The position numbers were made by a program, and so were the translations under genes. From Cyanobacteria bacterium UBA8803 (GTDB taxonomy: Bacteria; Cyanobacteriota; Cyanobacteriia; Cyanobacteriales; Coleofasciculaceae): DNA of 8,951 nucleotides. The stretch covers positions 1-8,951 of the forward strand of contig DNXU01000391.1 of NCBI GenBank assembly GCA_003505715.1, given 5' to 3'. The notes under the pieces are model-generated. The model searched no databases, had not been told where the DNA came from, and saw nothing but the letters and a program-made list of their open reading frames with translations. The stretch's first letter is position 1. Every line of letters starts with the position of its first letter. Shown here one piece after another: positions 1 through 6,212 of this stretch.

Positions 1-4
1 GTGA

Positions 5-28
5 GGGAGTTGGGGGAGTTGGGGGAGT
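5..28. repeat. G-rich 9-bp tandem repeat
   Basis: GGGAGTTGG occurs at 5-13 and 14-22, followed by the partial unit GGGAGT at 23-28. It sits at the window edge, so the array may continue upstream. It lies in non-coding sequence. Confidence 0.75.
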
Positions 29-83
29 AATTTTTACTGGGTACATAAGGCTCAGGAATTTTCTAGCTATGATCATGAATTAG

Positions 84-138
84 CCCTACCAAGGAAAGGG
101 GGGAGAAATTTCTTGTTCCCCCCTTTCTTTGGGTAGGG
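84..138. repeat. Long imperfect inverted repeat, possible terminator hairpin
   Basis: The left arm (84-104) starts with CCCTACC and ends in a run of G; the right arm (117-138) starts with a run of C and ends in GGGTAGGG. The arms pair over about 20 bases with a small bulge around a loop of about 12 bases. There is no clean T-tract after it, so it may be an intergenic repeat rather than a classical intrinsic terminator. It could still end an upstream transcript. Confidence 0.6.
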
Positions 139-172
139 GGGCGTTTGCATAAGTCCTAATCCATTATCTGTA

Positions 173-234
173 GGGGCGGGTTTATGGACAAATATTTCGG
201 AACTCACAGATATACCTTAAGTCAAAACCCGCCC
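173..234. repeat. Inverted repeat of the AACCCGCCC type
   Basis: GGGCGGGTTT at 174-183 is the exact reverse complement of AAACCCGCCC at 225-234, with 41 bases between. The left arm extends to GGGGCGGGTTT from 173. The extended right-arm sequence, AAACCCGCCCC, occurs again at 2049-2059 in another spacer, so this is a dispersed repeat family in this genome. Confidence 0.7.
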
Positions 235-313
235 TTCAACAGGTTTGATTAGGTTAATTAACCGTACACGATATTAATTGCCAAGAACGCGAAGAAAATA
301 GGAAAATTAAGCT

Positions 314-901
314 ATGACCTTAGCTACTAAAAAACTAACGTTTGCAGAGTATCTAAAGTATAATGATGGCACTGATAGACGATATGAGCTGGTCAATGGA
401 GAATTAATCCCCATGAGTCTTGGTACGGGTCTTCATGGAGCGATTATTCGATTTCTGGAGCGAAGATTTGAAGCGGTAATTGCGCAAGCAGGACATCCTT
501 GGATTCCTTTACCCGCCTTGGTGGGTGTTCGTTCTCCTCGTGCTGGCAGATGGGACACATCTCGCATCCCCGATGTAACGGTCATGCTAGTAGAGCAATG
601 GGAAGCCCTTGCTAACCGAGAAGCTGTAATTGAGCTTAACGAATCTCCGCCTATTTTGGTCGTGGAAGTGGTGAGCGAGTCTACCAAAAATCCGGACTAC
701 CGTAGTAAACGCTCTGAGTATGCCGTACTCAACATTCTTGAATACTGGATTGTTGACCCACTAGAAGAAGTTGTAATAGTATGCACTTTAGTAGAGGGAT
801 TCTACAATGCAGTTGAATTCCGAGGTGAAGACTGCATTATCTCTAGTACATTCCCAGAATTAGATTTAACAGCAGCCCAAGTGCTGACAGCCCAGACTTG
901 A
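314..901 (+). CDS. Uma2-family protein, putative PD-(D/E)xK endonuclease
   Basis: The 195-residue product has the full plan and usual length of the Uma2 (DUF820) family, a PD-(D/E)xK nuclease-fold group greatly expanded in cyanobacteria. Visible signatures are the N-terminal YELVNGEL segment (residues 24-31), the acidic residue in RIPDVTV (Asp87), the central LVVEVVSEST strand with Glu118, Lys132 and Tyr136 in the following helix, and the hallmark EYWIVDP (143-149). Asp87, Glu118 and Lys132 are the likely catalytic or metal-binding set. The cellular role of this family is largely unknown, and many copies lie in transposon- or repeat-rich regions, as here. The start is the first ATG in frame and fits the family N-terminus (LTFAEYLKY); ribosome-binding signal is weak, with AGGA about a dozen bases upstream. 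The gene converges on the hypothetical gene at 973-1986. The family call is firm; the nuclease activity is inferred. Confidence 0.9.
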   Translation: MTLATKKLTFAEYLKYNDGTDRRYELVNGELIPMSLGTGLHGAIIRFLERRFEAVIAQAGHPWIPLPALVGVRSPRAGRWDTSRIPDVTVMLVEQWEALANREAVIELNESPPILVVEVVSESTKNPDYRSKRSEYAVLNILEYWIVDPLEEVVIVCTLVEGFYNAVEFRGEDCIISSTFPELDLTAAQVLTAQT

Positions 902-941
902 CCGATAAATCTAGCCTTTGTCTTTTAGATTTGTTCATAGT

Positions 942-957
942 AGGCACTTTAGTGCCT
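942..957. terminator. Short palindromic hairpin between convergent genes
   Basis: AGGCACT (942-948) and AGTGCCT (951-957) are perfect complements around a two-base loop, or a six-base loop with a shorter stem. The hairpin lies in the 71-base gap between the Uma2 stop and the end of the opposing gene, where a bidirectional terminator would be expected. No strong T-run follows on either side, so it could instead be a dispersed palindromic repeat. Confidence 0.45.
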
Positions 958-972
958 GAAGACGCATTTGCA

Positions 973-1986
973 CTAACGTCCATATCTTTCTCGCTCTATT
1001 ACCAAGCGCTGCCGAACCGATCTATAGATTTCCCTAGCTAACATATCTAAATTGGATTCACTCACAATCTCTTGTTCTGGTGGTTGCGACCTAGCAGCGG
1101 AGTAAGTAACAGATGTATTTGATGGCACCTGATTCTGGTATTCTTGTTTAACTTCTTGTCGTGGTGCTTTCTGGAATCCTTCAGGGGTAAAAATTAAATC
1201 CTCAAATTTTTCCTCACCATGGGGCTGGATAACAGGGAATAAGCTATCTGTTGAGTTACTGTCTGTTGAGTTACTGCTTTCGATTAATTCTGCAAGACTC
1301 GACCAAGAGGCCGGAATTTTATTGGCAGAGTTGTGGCTGAAGCGATCGAGTGGTGAATTTCTGTTACTAGGGTCAGTAATGCTGAAAGTTGGTAGGTTTC
1401 TCCCAGAGGAACTAGCTGCTAGTTTTTCTGGCTTGCTCTGAATAGGGGTAGGCAAATCCTGGGGTGAACTAGCGGATGAGGATTGATTACTGAAGGGGAA
1501 AGTCTGTAAGGTCTGTATAGAATCTTGACCTAGAACTTCTGACTGACCTAAGGGTCTAATTTGAGTTAAATCGTTCAGAACATTGGGTAATGATAAAAGT
1601 TCCGGAGCTTCTGACAACAGTTGGGCGACGGTTGTTTCTGGAGAAGTTTGTGGGTTTGGGGAGGTAGAGTCAGAACTGGGTGCCGAGATTTTGGTAAAAT
1701 TATCTTCTACTGTGCCCCCTACTTTATCTTCTTTTGTCTCAGGGATTTGATGGATTGCAGCTAAGGCAGTTCTCCCTTGAGGGGATAGCAGTATTTCTGG
1801 TGTGGATGGTCTAAGTGTAAGCTCTGCACCTCCTAAGCGAGCAAGGCATTCGGTTTGTAACAGTGCTTGTCCTAGGGGGTGGGATGGTAGCAAAGGATCT
1901 TGCAGTCCTAAAGGTAAATTCGAGAGGGTTGTGTCTTGTTGAGAGCCATTGGGCTTAGGTTGTCTAGGAGAGGATGGTTCGAGCAT
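973..1986 (-). CDS. Hypothetical low-complexity protein with conserved-looking basic C-terminal helix
   Basis: I do not recognise a named family. The 337-residue product is rich in Ser, Pro, Thr, Gln and Asn, and most of it should be disordered. There is no signal peptide, membrane segment or Cys cluster. Two parts look ordered: residues ~25-80, with hydrophobic LGQALLQTECLARLGG and TALAAIHQ, and a C-terminal amphipathic helix LAREIYRSVRQRLVIERER followed by YGR at the end. A helix of this kind resembles the C-termini of hypothetical proteins near contractile-injection or phage-tail-like clusters in cyanobacteria; this is from memory and no such genes lie in this window. The segment SNSTDSNSTD comes from an exact 15-bp tandem duplication at 1247-1276. 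The start is the ATG at 1986 with no clear Shine-Dalgarno. The long open frame and ordered C-terminus support a real gene, with moderate confidence. Confidence 0.6.
   Translation of the reverse strand: MLEPSSPRQPKPNGSQQDTTLSNLPLGLQDPLLPSHPLGQALLQTECLARLGGAELTLRPSTPEILLSPQGRTALAAIHQIPETKEDKVGGTVEDNFTKISAPSSDSTSPNPQTSPETTVAQLLSEAPELLSLPNVLNDLTQIRPLGQSEVLGQDSIQTLQTFPFSNQSSSASSPQDLPTPIQSKPEKLAASSSGRNLPTFSITDPSNRNSPLDRFSHNSANKIPASWSSLAELIESSNSTDSNSTDSLFPVIQPHGEEKFEDLIFTPEGFQKAPRQEVKQEYQNQVPSNTSVTYSAARSQPPEQEIVSESNLDMLAREIYRSVRQRLVIERERYGR
1247..1276. repeat. Exact 15-bp tandem duplication inside the hypothetical gene
   Basis: TCTGTTGAGTTACTG occurs at 1247-1261 and again at 1262-1276 with no change. 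It keeps the reading frame and gives the peptide repeat SNSTD-SNSTD. Perfect identity suggests a recent slippage event in a disordered part of the protein. Confidence 0.85.
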
Positions 1987-2048
1987 AGATTACCGAATAT
2001 GAAGAGTATTGAGAGGGCAGGTTTTGGAGTCAGGTTCACATGATGGCT

Positions 2049-2059
2049 AAACCCGCCCC
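2049..2059. repeat. Solo copy of the AAACCCGCCCC repeat
   Basis: This 11-bp sequence is the exact reverse complement of 173-183 and matches 225-234 over 10 bases. It lies in the divergent spacer between the hypothetical gene and the carbonic anhydrase gene. No partner arm is visible nearby. Confidence 0.6.
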
Positions 2060-2108
2060 GATAGAACCAATCCAGATAAAGTATTCTGATTGTGGCAATT
2101 TAACTCCT

Positions 2109-2136
2109 TTAACTGAGGCTCCTAGATCTCTATTGT
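2109..2136 (+). promoter_or_regulatory. Weak candidate promoter for the carbonic anhydrase-nanE pair
   Basis: TTAACT (2109-2114) and TATTGT (2131-2136) are 16 bases apart, each matching four of six positions of the sigma-70 consensus. They lie 45 bases or more upstream of the ATG at 2181. The match is modest and nothing else in the 194-base spacer is better, so treat it as a guess. No Shine-Dalgarno is evident just before the ATG. Confidence 0.2.
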
Positions 2137-2180
2137 GTGGGATCATAGAAAAGTATTGCCCCTCATCTTAGAAAATTCTA

Positions 2181-2882
2181 ATGAAACAGTTGATCCAGGG
2201 TCTGCACCAATTCCAGACCAATTATTTCACGGCTCACCGGGAACTATTCGAGCTACTGTCTCAGGGTCAGCATCCCAGGATTCTCTTCATTACCTGCTCT
2301 GACTCCCGGATCGATCCGAATCTAATTACCCAAACCCAGCCGGGTGAAATGTTTATCATCCGCAATGCAGGGAATATTATTCCGCCTTACGGTGCAACCA
2401 ATGGGGGAGAGGGTGCAGCTGTCGAGTATGGTATTCATGCCTTAGGCATTGAGGAAATCATCGTTTGCGGTCATTCTCACTGTGGAGCGATGAAGGGATT
2501 GCTCAAACTTGACAAGTTGGAAGACGACATGCCCATGGTCTACCAATGGCTCAAGCACGCAGAAGCCACTCGTCGGATCATGAGGGAACATTACCAGGGT
2601 TACGAAGGTGAAGACCTGCTCAATGCATCTATTCAGGAGAACGTCCTCACCCAACTGGAAAATCTGCGCACCTACCCCGTGGTTCAATCTCGACTGAAAG
2701 CTGGGAAACTCCAACTTCATGCCTGGGTTTATGAAATTGAAACTGGTGAAGTTTTGGAATATAACTCAATCCAAGGTCAGTTCGTACCGCCTAAAACCCA
2801 ATTCGCCAGAGCTGCATGGCTCACACCCGAACAGCAAGACCGCATTTACAAAGGGTCTTATAGCAAACCTAGTAAAGACTAA
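2181..2882 (+). CDS. ccaA: Beta-class carbonic anhydrase (CcaA/IcfA type)
   Basis: This enzyme interconverts CO2 and bicarbonate. All active-site residues are present: Cys39, Asp41 and Arg43 in TCSDSR, and His98 and Cys101 in CGHSHCG. Cys39, His98 and Cys101 bind zinc; Asp41 and Arg43 form the catalytic dyad. As I recall, the zinc-ligand numbers equal those of Synechocystis CcaA, and the N-terminus (LIQGLHQF, then LLSQGQHPRILF) is very like it. CcaA/IcfA acts in the beta-carboxysome, recruited through CcmM. This product has 233 residues against roughly 270 for those proteins, so the C-terminal tail is shorter and carboxysomal placement is not certain. There is no signal peptide, so a cytoplasmic or carboxysomal site is expected. 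nanE follows after five bases and is probably cotranscribed. The enzyme call is firm; the symbol is less so. Confidence 0.93.
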   Translation: MKQLIQGLHQFQTNYFTAHRELFELLSQGQHPRILFITCSDSRIDPNLITQTQPGEMFIIRNAGNIIPPYGATNGGEGAAVEYGIHALGIEEIIVCGHSHCGAMKGLLKLDKLEDDMPMVYQWLKHAEATRRIMREHYQGYEGEDLLNASIQENVLTQLENLRTYPVVQSRLKAGKLQLHAWVYEIETGEVLEYNSIQGQFVPPKTQFARAAWLTPEQQDRIYKGSYSKPSKD

Positions 2883-2887
2883 GGGAT

Positions 2888-3595
2888 ATGGGGAGCGATC
2901 GCATCAGCCAAGAGTTAATTCCGGCGTTACATCACGGTTTAATTGTATCTTGTCAAGCACCTGCTGACTCACCCCTCCACGACCCCCTGGTGATAGCCGC
3001 AATGGCAAAAGCAGCGCTGAATCAGGGAGCGGTTGGGGTGCGCATCGATACCCCCAGCCATGTGCAAGCGGTGCGATCGCAATGTCCTGCTGCTGCGATC
3101 GTCGGGTTGTGGAAGCAGCAGTTCCCAGGCTCTTTTGTCTACATTACGCCCCAATTTCACCATGCCGAAGCGATCGCAACTGCTGGTGCTGACATTATTG
3201 CCATTGACGCTACCTCTCGCGAACGTCCTGGGGGTGAAACAGTGGATCGGTTAATTGGCCGCATTCACGATGAACTGGGTAAGCTAGTCATGGCCGATGT
3301 GGATGGGATGGCAAGTGCGATCACAGCTGCTCAGGCTGGTGCCGATCTAGTCGGTACAACCCTCTACGGGTACACAGACGAAACTAAACACCTCTCGCCT
3401 CCTGGCTTTGACCTCCTCACTCAACTTGTAGAAAGTTTAGAAGTTCCAGTCATTTGCGAAGGCGGCATTGCTTCCCCCCAGATGGCACAGCAAGCGCTGA
3501 AGCTGGGAGCTTATGCCGTAGTTGTAGGTACGGCGATCACTGGTATTGATTTACAAGTTAAAGCCTATCAACAAGCCATATTCTCAAAACCATAA
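2888..3595 (+). CDS. nanE: Putative N-acylglucosamine-6-phosphate 2-epimerase (NanE)
   Basis: NanE converts N-acetylmannosamine 6-phosphate to N-acetylglucosamine 6-phosphate. The 235-residue length and TIM-barrel pattern fit the family. Visible landmarks are LIVSCQA at the first strand (18-24), GVRID (50-54), the Lys in GLWKQQ (Lys76, likely catalytic base), VYITP (84-88), IAIDATSRERP (104-114), MADVDG (135-140), GTTLYGYT (156-163) and ICEGGI with Glu191 (likely catalytic acid). Better-known bacterial NanE proteins have KRD where this one has KQQ; the catalytic Lys itself is kept. No other sialic acid or amino-sugar gene is in the window, so its pathway here is unclear; it may feed cell-wall or surface-sugar metabolism. 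The ATG lies five bases after the carbonic anhydrase stop, with AAGGG just before it, which supports one transcript. A HIP1 octamer falls in the first codons. Confidence 0.88.
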   Translation: MGSDRISQELIPALHHGLIVSCQAPADSPLHDPLVIAAMAKAALNQGAVGVRIDTPSHVQAVRSQCPAAAIVGLWKQQFPGSFVYITPQFHHAEAIATAGADIIAIDATSRERPGGETVDRLIGRIHDELGKLVMADVDGMASAITAAQAGADLVGTTLYGYTDETKHLSPPGFDLLTQLVESLEVPVICEGGIASPQMAQQALKLGAYAVVVGTAITGIDLQVKAYQQAIFSKP

Positions 3596-3761
3596 GTTAG
3601 ATTTAGATGCATGGCTGGAGTAGAGATTTAGTTTCCGCACCCTCAAGTTTCAAGTAGCACTATAATCCAATCGGGTGCAATGCACATCAAAACTGTTCCC
3701 CGTTCCCTGTTCCCCATTCCCCAAATGACAGAGTGTGACACTTCTGGGTGCGGAATGTGCG
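3596..3761. terminator. Convergent spacer with inverted repeats, probable terminator region
   Basis: nanE and the downstream cyclase end toward each other here. The spacer holds a perfect 10-bp inverted repeat (TTCCGCACCC at 3633-3642 with GGGTGCGGAA at 3746-3755), an 11-bp palindrome GTGCAATGCAC (3675-3685), a small palindrome AGTGTGACACT (3732-3742) and a heptamer array (3694-3721). Any of the hairpins could end transcription, but none has a clear T-tract, so the terminator call rests mostly on position. Confidence 0.4.
3694..3721. repeat. Heptamer tandem array, TGTTCCC type
   Basis: Four consecutive seven-base units are visible: TGTTCCC, CGTTCCC, TGTTCCC and CATTCCC. This matches the style of the short tandemly repeated repetitive (STRR) sequences described in cyanobacteria, which are arrays of degenerate heptamers in intergenic DNA. 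Confidence 0.75.
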
Positions 3762-5567
3762 CTATAAGGAGTCGGTAAATCCGGGTTCAAGATTCTTGCT
3801 TTGACAGCGCTGGAGATAGATTTGAGTAACAGTATCTTTGGGGTTAAGGCTTAAGACAGCCTCAAACTTTCTTGCTGCTTCCTGATTTGCCTGCTGATAG
3901 TAGAGGAACAACCCTTCTTCAAAAAGACCTTTCGTGGCTAACTTCCTCTCTTGCATTTCTGGTCCATCCCCATCAAACACTTCAAAAACAGCAACTGCTT
4001 TGGATTTCCCCTTGACTTTAGTCTGCTCAATAAAGCGAATCTTGTAGTCTGTTGGGTTGTGCAAACGGGCTAACGTCTGATGAGATATTAACAAGGACAC
4101 CCCATAAAATTTTGTTAATCCTTCCAGGCGGGAGGCTAAATTGACATCGTCACTAATCACCGTGGTATCCATCCGACTTTGTCCCCCAACTGTCCCCAGC
4201 ATCAAAGTACCTGTATTGATGCCAATGCCGATTTGGATGGGTACGTAATTGGATTTAGTGCGATGTTGATTGTAATCGGCCAAACGTTGCAGCATGGCAA
4301 TCCCGGCGATAACTGCATCATCTGCGCTGCCGCTAAAGAGCGCCATAATGGCATCGCCAATGTATTTATCGATAAACCCCTGATGTTGGGCGATCGCTGG
4401 TTCCATGCGCGATAGATAGGCATTAATAAATTTGAAATTCTCCTGGGGAGTCATGCTTTCTGATAGAGTGGTGAAGTCGCGAATATCGGAAAATAGCACC
4501 GACATCTCCTGCTGCACTTGGTCGCCTAATTGCACATCCGTTAAGCTTTGATGTCCGAGCAGCGAGAGAAATTCATTTGGCACAAAACGGGTGGCGGCCT
4601 TTGCTAATTGGGATTCCGCATCAAGGGCAATTTCTAAATTGCAATTAAGTTCAAAGAGTTCTGCAATCAGTTGTTGCAGATCTGTCTCGGCTTGTTTGCG
4701 TGTGGTGATATCTTGAAGGGTGTTGATTGCATAAGCTATGTTACCTTGAGCATCATAAATCGGAGTGGCCCAAACTTCTAGAGGAATAATTTTGCCCCCT
4801 TGGCGAACGTTTAAATCGTCAGCTGTGACACTCTCGCCTCTAAGAGCTTGCACAATGGGTAACTGCTCCACAGGGTAGTGCCGATCGGTGCCTCCTTGAT
4901 AGACTTGATAAACTTCTGAGAGTTGCTCAATAGGGGTATCTGGCACAACGCCTTTACCAAATATCTCTTTAGCCTTCTGATTGATGTAGTAGGGTTGGCC
5001 GCTAGCATCTACTACCCCCACACCCATCGGCATCGCTTCTAAAAACTGTTGCAGCCGATGCTCGTTTTCATGAAGTTGGGCAATCAGTGCAGCCTGGGAG
5101 CGAGTTAATTGTTCCAACTGCTGATTCATTTGCTGGAGTTGGGCATTTTGCTCTGCTAGCTTTTTCTCGTGGAAATAGCTATTTAAAGCTTCTTTTACTG
5201 TTAATTTTAAGTCTTCATTCTGCCAAGGCTTGGAAATATAACGATATAATTTTGCATAATTAATAGCATTGGTAATTGCTTCTAAATCGGCTTGCCCTGT
5301 TAACATAATTTTCATAGTTTGGGGAGAAATTTCATGAATTCGCTTTAATAATTCATCCCCTTTAATATTGGGCATGATATGGTCGGAAATGACTAAAGGC
5401 ACTTCATAGTGGTCTTCTACTAACTCTGCCAGTAACTCTATTGCCTCTTCACCTCCGATAGCTGTTTCAATAATGTAATCATTACCCAGAGCTTTTTGTA
5501 GTTCTATTTCCAGACTATCAAGAATTGTTTGCTCATCATCAATACATATAATAACGGGTTTATTCAT
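3762..5567 (-). CDS. REC-PAS-class III adenylate cyclase with TPR-like C-terminus (downstream copy)
   Basis: Predicted cytoplasmic cAMP-forming response regulator of 601 residues. The REC domain (1-125) has Asp10/Asp11, phosphoacceptor Asp62, Thr90 and Lys113. A Gln-rich coiled coil (132-172) leads to a PAS domain (about 173-292) ending in a PAC-like QDITTRKQAE. A helical linker joins the catalytic domain (about 350-530). Its metal ligands Asp361 (FSDIRDFTT) and Asp405 (DKYIGDAI), adenine-specifying Lys401 and Thr469, and Asn476 and Arg480 in VNLASR are all present. Thr at 469 is the class IIIb pattern, whose members in other cyanobacteria are stimulated by bicarbonate. Residues ~545-590 resemble one TPR unit. 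The ATG overlaps the stop of the preceding regulator gene as ATGA, so translation is probably coupled. It is a paralogue of the product of 6349-8130. Activity and phosphorylation are inferred from intact residues. Confidence 0.93.
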   Translation of the reverse strand: MNKPVIICIDDEQTILDSLEIELQKALGNDYIIETAIGGEEAIELLAELVEDHYEVPLVISDHIMPNIKGDELLKRIHEISPQTMKIMLTGQADLEAITNAINYAKLYRYISKPWQNEDLKLTVKEALNSYFHEKKLAEQNAQLQQMNQQLEQLTRSQAALIAQLHENEHRLQQFLEAMPMGVGVVDASGQPYYINQKAKEIFGKGVVPDTPIEQLSEVYQVYQGGTDRHYPVEQLPIVQALRGESVTADDLNVRQGGKIIPLEVWATPIYDAQGNIAYAINTLQDITTRKQAETDLQQLIAELFELNCNLEIALDAESQLAKAATRFVPNEFLSLLGHQSLTDVQLGDQVQQEMSVLFSDIRDFTTLSESMTPQENFKFINAYLSRMEPAIAQHQGFIDKYIGDAIMALFSGSADDAVIAGIAMLQRLADYNQHRTKSNYVPIQIGIGINTGTLMLGTVGGQSRMDTTVISDDVNLASRLEGLTKFYGVSLLISHQTLARLHNPTDYKIRFIEQTKVKGKSKAVAVFEVFDGDGPEMQERKLATKGLFEEGLFLYYQQANQEAARKFEAVLSLNPKDTVTQIYLQRCQSKNLEPGFTDSL

Positions 5568-5959
5568 AATCTAGATAGACCCGACTTAATCGTTTCAATT
5601 AATTCCTCGCTTTGCCAAGGTTTTTGCAAGTAAGCATACAGATTAGCTTGAGAGCGAGCGCGTTCAACAGCTTCTCGATCGGCTTGTCCTGTCAGCAGGA
5701 CTGTAATAATATGTGGATAGTTTTTATGGATGGTCGTCAGAAACTCATCTCCTTTCATACCGGGCATTAACCAATCCGAGACAATCACTAAGATATTTAT
5801 CTTATCTTCAGTTAGTTCTTCAATAATCTCCAAAGCTTCGTCAGCACTTTCCGCAAATTCATAAATATAAGCATCAGTAAAGGCTTTTCGGAGTTCTATC
5901 TCCAAACTCTCCAAGACCACTACCTCATCATCAACACATAAAATCGCTGGTTTAGGCAT
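5564..5959 (-). CDS. Single-domain response regulator (downstream copy)
   Basis: The 131-residue product is a stand-alone REC domain with no output domain. It has the acidic pocket Asp10/Asp11 (CVDDE), phosphoacceptor Asp62 in SDWLMP, Thr90 in LLTGQAD and Lys113 in QKPW. Such proteins usually relay a phosphoryl group or compete for a kinase. The likely kinase is the one at the right edge of the window, though the gap before this gene could hold a separate promoter. GAGGAG at 5970-5975 on the minus strand, about ten bases before the ATG, is a good Shine-Dalgarno and supports the start. The stop overlaps the start of the next cyclase gene by four bases. The protein is a close paralogue of the regulator at 8237-8632, with a 35-bp identical DNA tract (5754-5788 and 8427-8461). 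Confidence 0.93.
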   Translation of the reverse strand: MPKPAILCVDDEVVVLESLEIELRKAFTDAYIYEFAESADEALEIIEELTEDKINILVIVSDWLMPGMKGDEFLTTIHKNYPHIITVLLTGQADREAVERARSQANLYAYLQKPWQSEELIETIKSGLSRL

Positions 5960-5969
5960 GAAATTTTTT

Positions 5970-5975
5970 CTCCTC
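5970..5975 (-). promoter_or_regulatory. Shine-Dalgarno of the downstream regulator gene
   Basis: On the minus strand this reads GAGGAG, followed by about ten bases rich in A and T and then the ATG at 5959. It fixes the start of the 131-residue regulator and shows that this gene can be translated independently of the preceding cyclase. Confidence 0.7.
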
Positions 5976-5980
5976 AGGCA

Positions 5981-6022
5981 GGGTGTAGGGTGTGGGGTGT
6001 GGAGTGCAGGATGTGGGATGTT
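5981..6022. repeat. Heptamer tandem array, GGGTGTG type
   Basis: Six consecutive seven-base units read GGGTGTA, GGGTGTG, GGGTGTG, GAGTGCA, GGATGTG and GGATGTT. The array starts eight bases beyond the Shine-Dalgarno side of the downstream regulator gene. GGGTGTAGGGT at 5981-5991 is the reverse complement of ACCCTACACCC at 6039-6049 and 6192-6202. Confidence 0.75.
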
Positions 6023-6028
6023 GGTAAA

Positions 6029-6212
6029 TTTTCCCTATACCCTACACCCAATCTCCTTTTTAAACTTCTTGTCACCCCTTGACTTATGAGCCAAGCTATC
6101 TGGCTCTTCAGAGAAAAAGATGAGGTAATAGCCCCTCTGTCGGTCTCAATGTACTCAAATCTACCGATCGGAGTGCTGGGATTTTTCCCACACCCTACAC
6201 CCAGTCTCCTTT
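6029..6212. repeat. Pair of ~30-bp direct repeats flanking unique DNA
   Basis: The repeat runs from a T-tract and CCC through ACCCTACACCC to CTCCTTT. One copy is at 6029-6059 and the other at 6183-6212, differing by a few bases and one indel. They enclose about 120 bases of non-repeated DNA with no gene I can support. Their core is complementary to the heptamer array at 5981-5991, so each copy can form a stem with it. Confidence 0.65.

Larger units (their letters stand above)
1..313. other. Repeat-rich spacer upstream of the Uma2 gene
   Basis: I see no gene here. It begins with a G-rich tandem array at 5-28 (two full GGGAGTTGG units and a partial third). Next come a long imperfect hairpin (84-138), an inverted repeat of the AACCCGCCC type (173-234) and a perfect 12-bp palindrome, GGTTAATTAACC (252-263). 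The stretch 264-313 is AT-rich and leads into the Uma2 start. A weak TTGATT (245-250) lies just before the palindrome, but I find no convincing -10 box at standard spacing, so I do not call a promoter. The hairpin may end transcription of a gene outside the window. Confidence 0.7.

Noticed and set aside
314..901. Uma2 gene considered as part of a restriction-modification or toxin-antitoxin pair
   Set aside because: No methyltransferase, antitoxin or other partner gene is next to it, and the neighbour at 973-1986 converges on it, so the sequence gives no evidence for such a system.
1987..2180. Riboswitch or structured leader upstream of the carbonic anhydrase gene
   Set aside because: I see no conserved riboswitch core or long stem in the 194-base spacer, only a solo AAACCCGCCCC repeat and a weak promoter-like pair.
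2442..2720. Antisense open frame across the carbonic anhydrase gene
   Set aside because: It is a reading-frame shadow of a strongly conserved enzyme, with no start signal and no recognisable domain. Similar shadows over the cyclase and nanE genes were dropped for the same reason.
3694..3721. Heptamer array considered as a CRISPR array
   Set aside because: Units are seven bases with no spacers between them, far from CRISPR repeat-spacer structure. The same holds for the arrays at 5981 and 8133.
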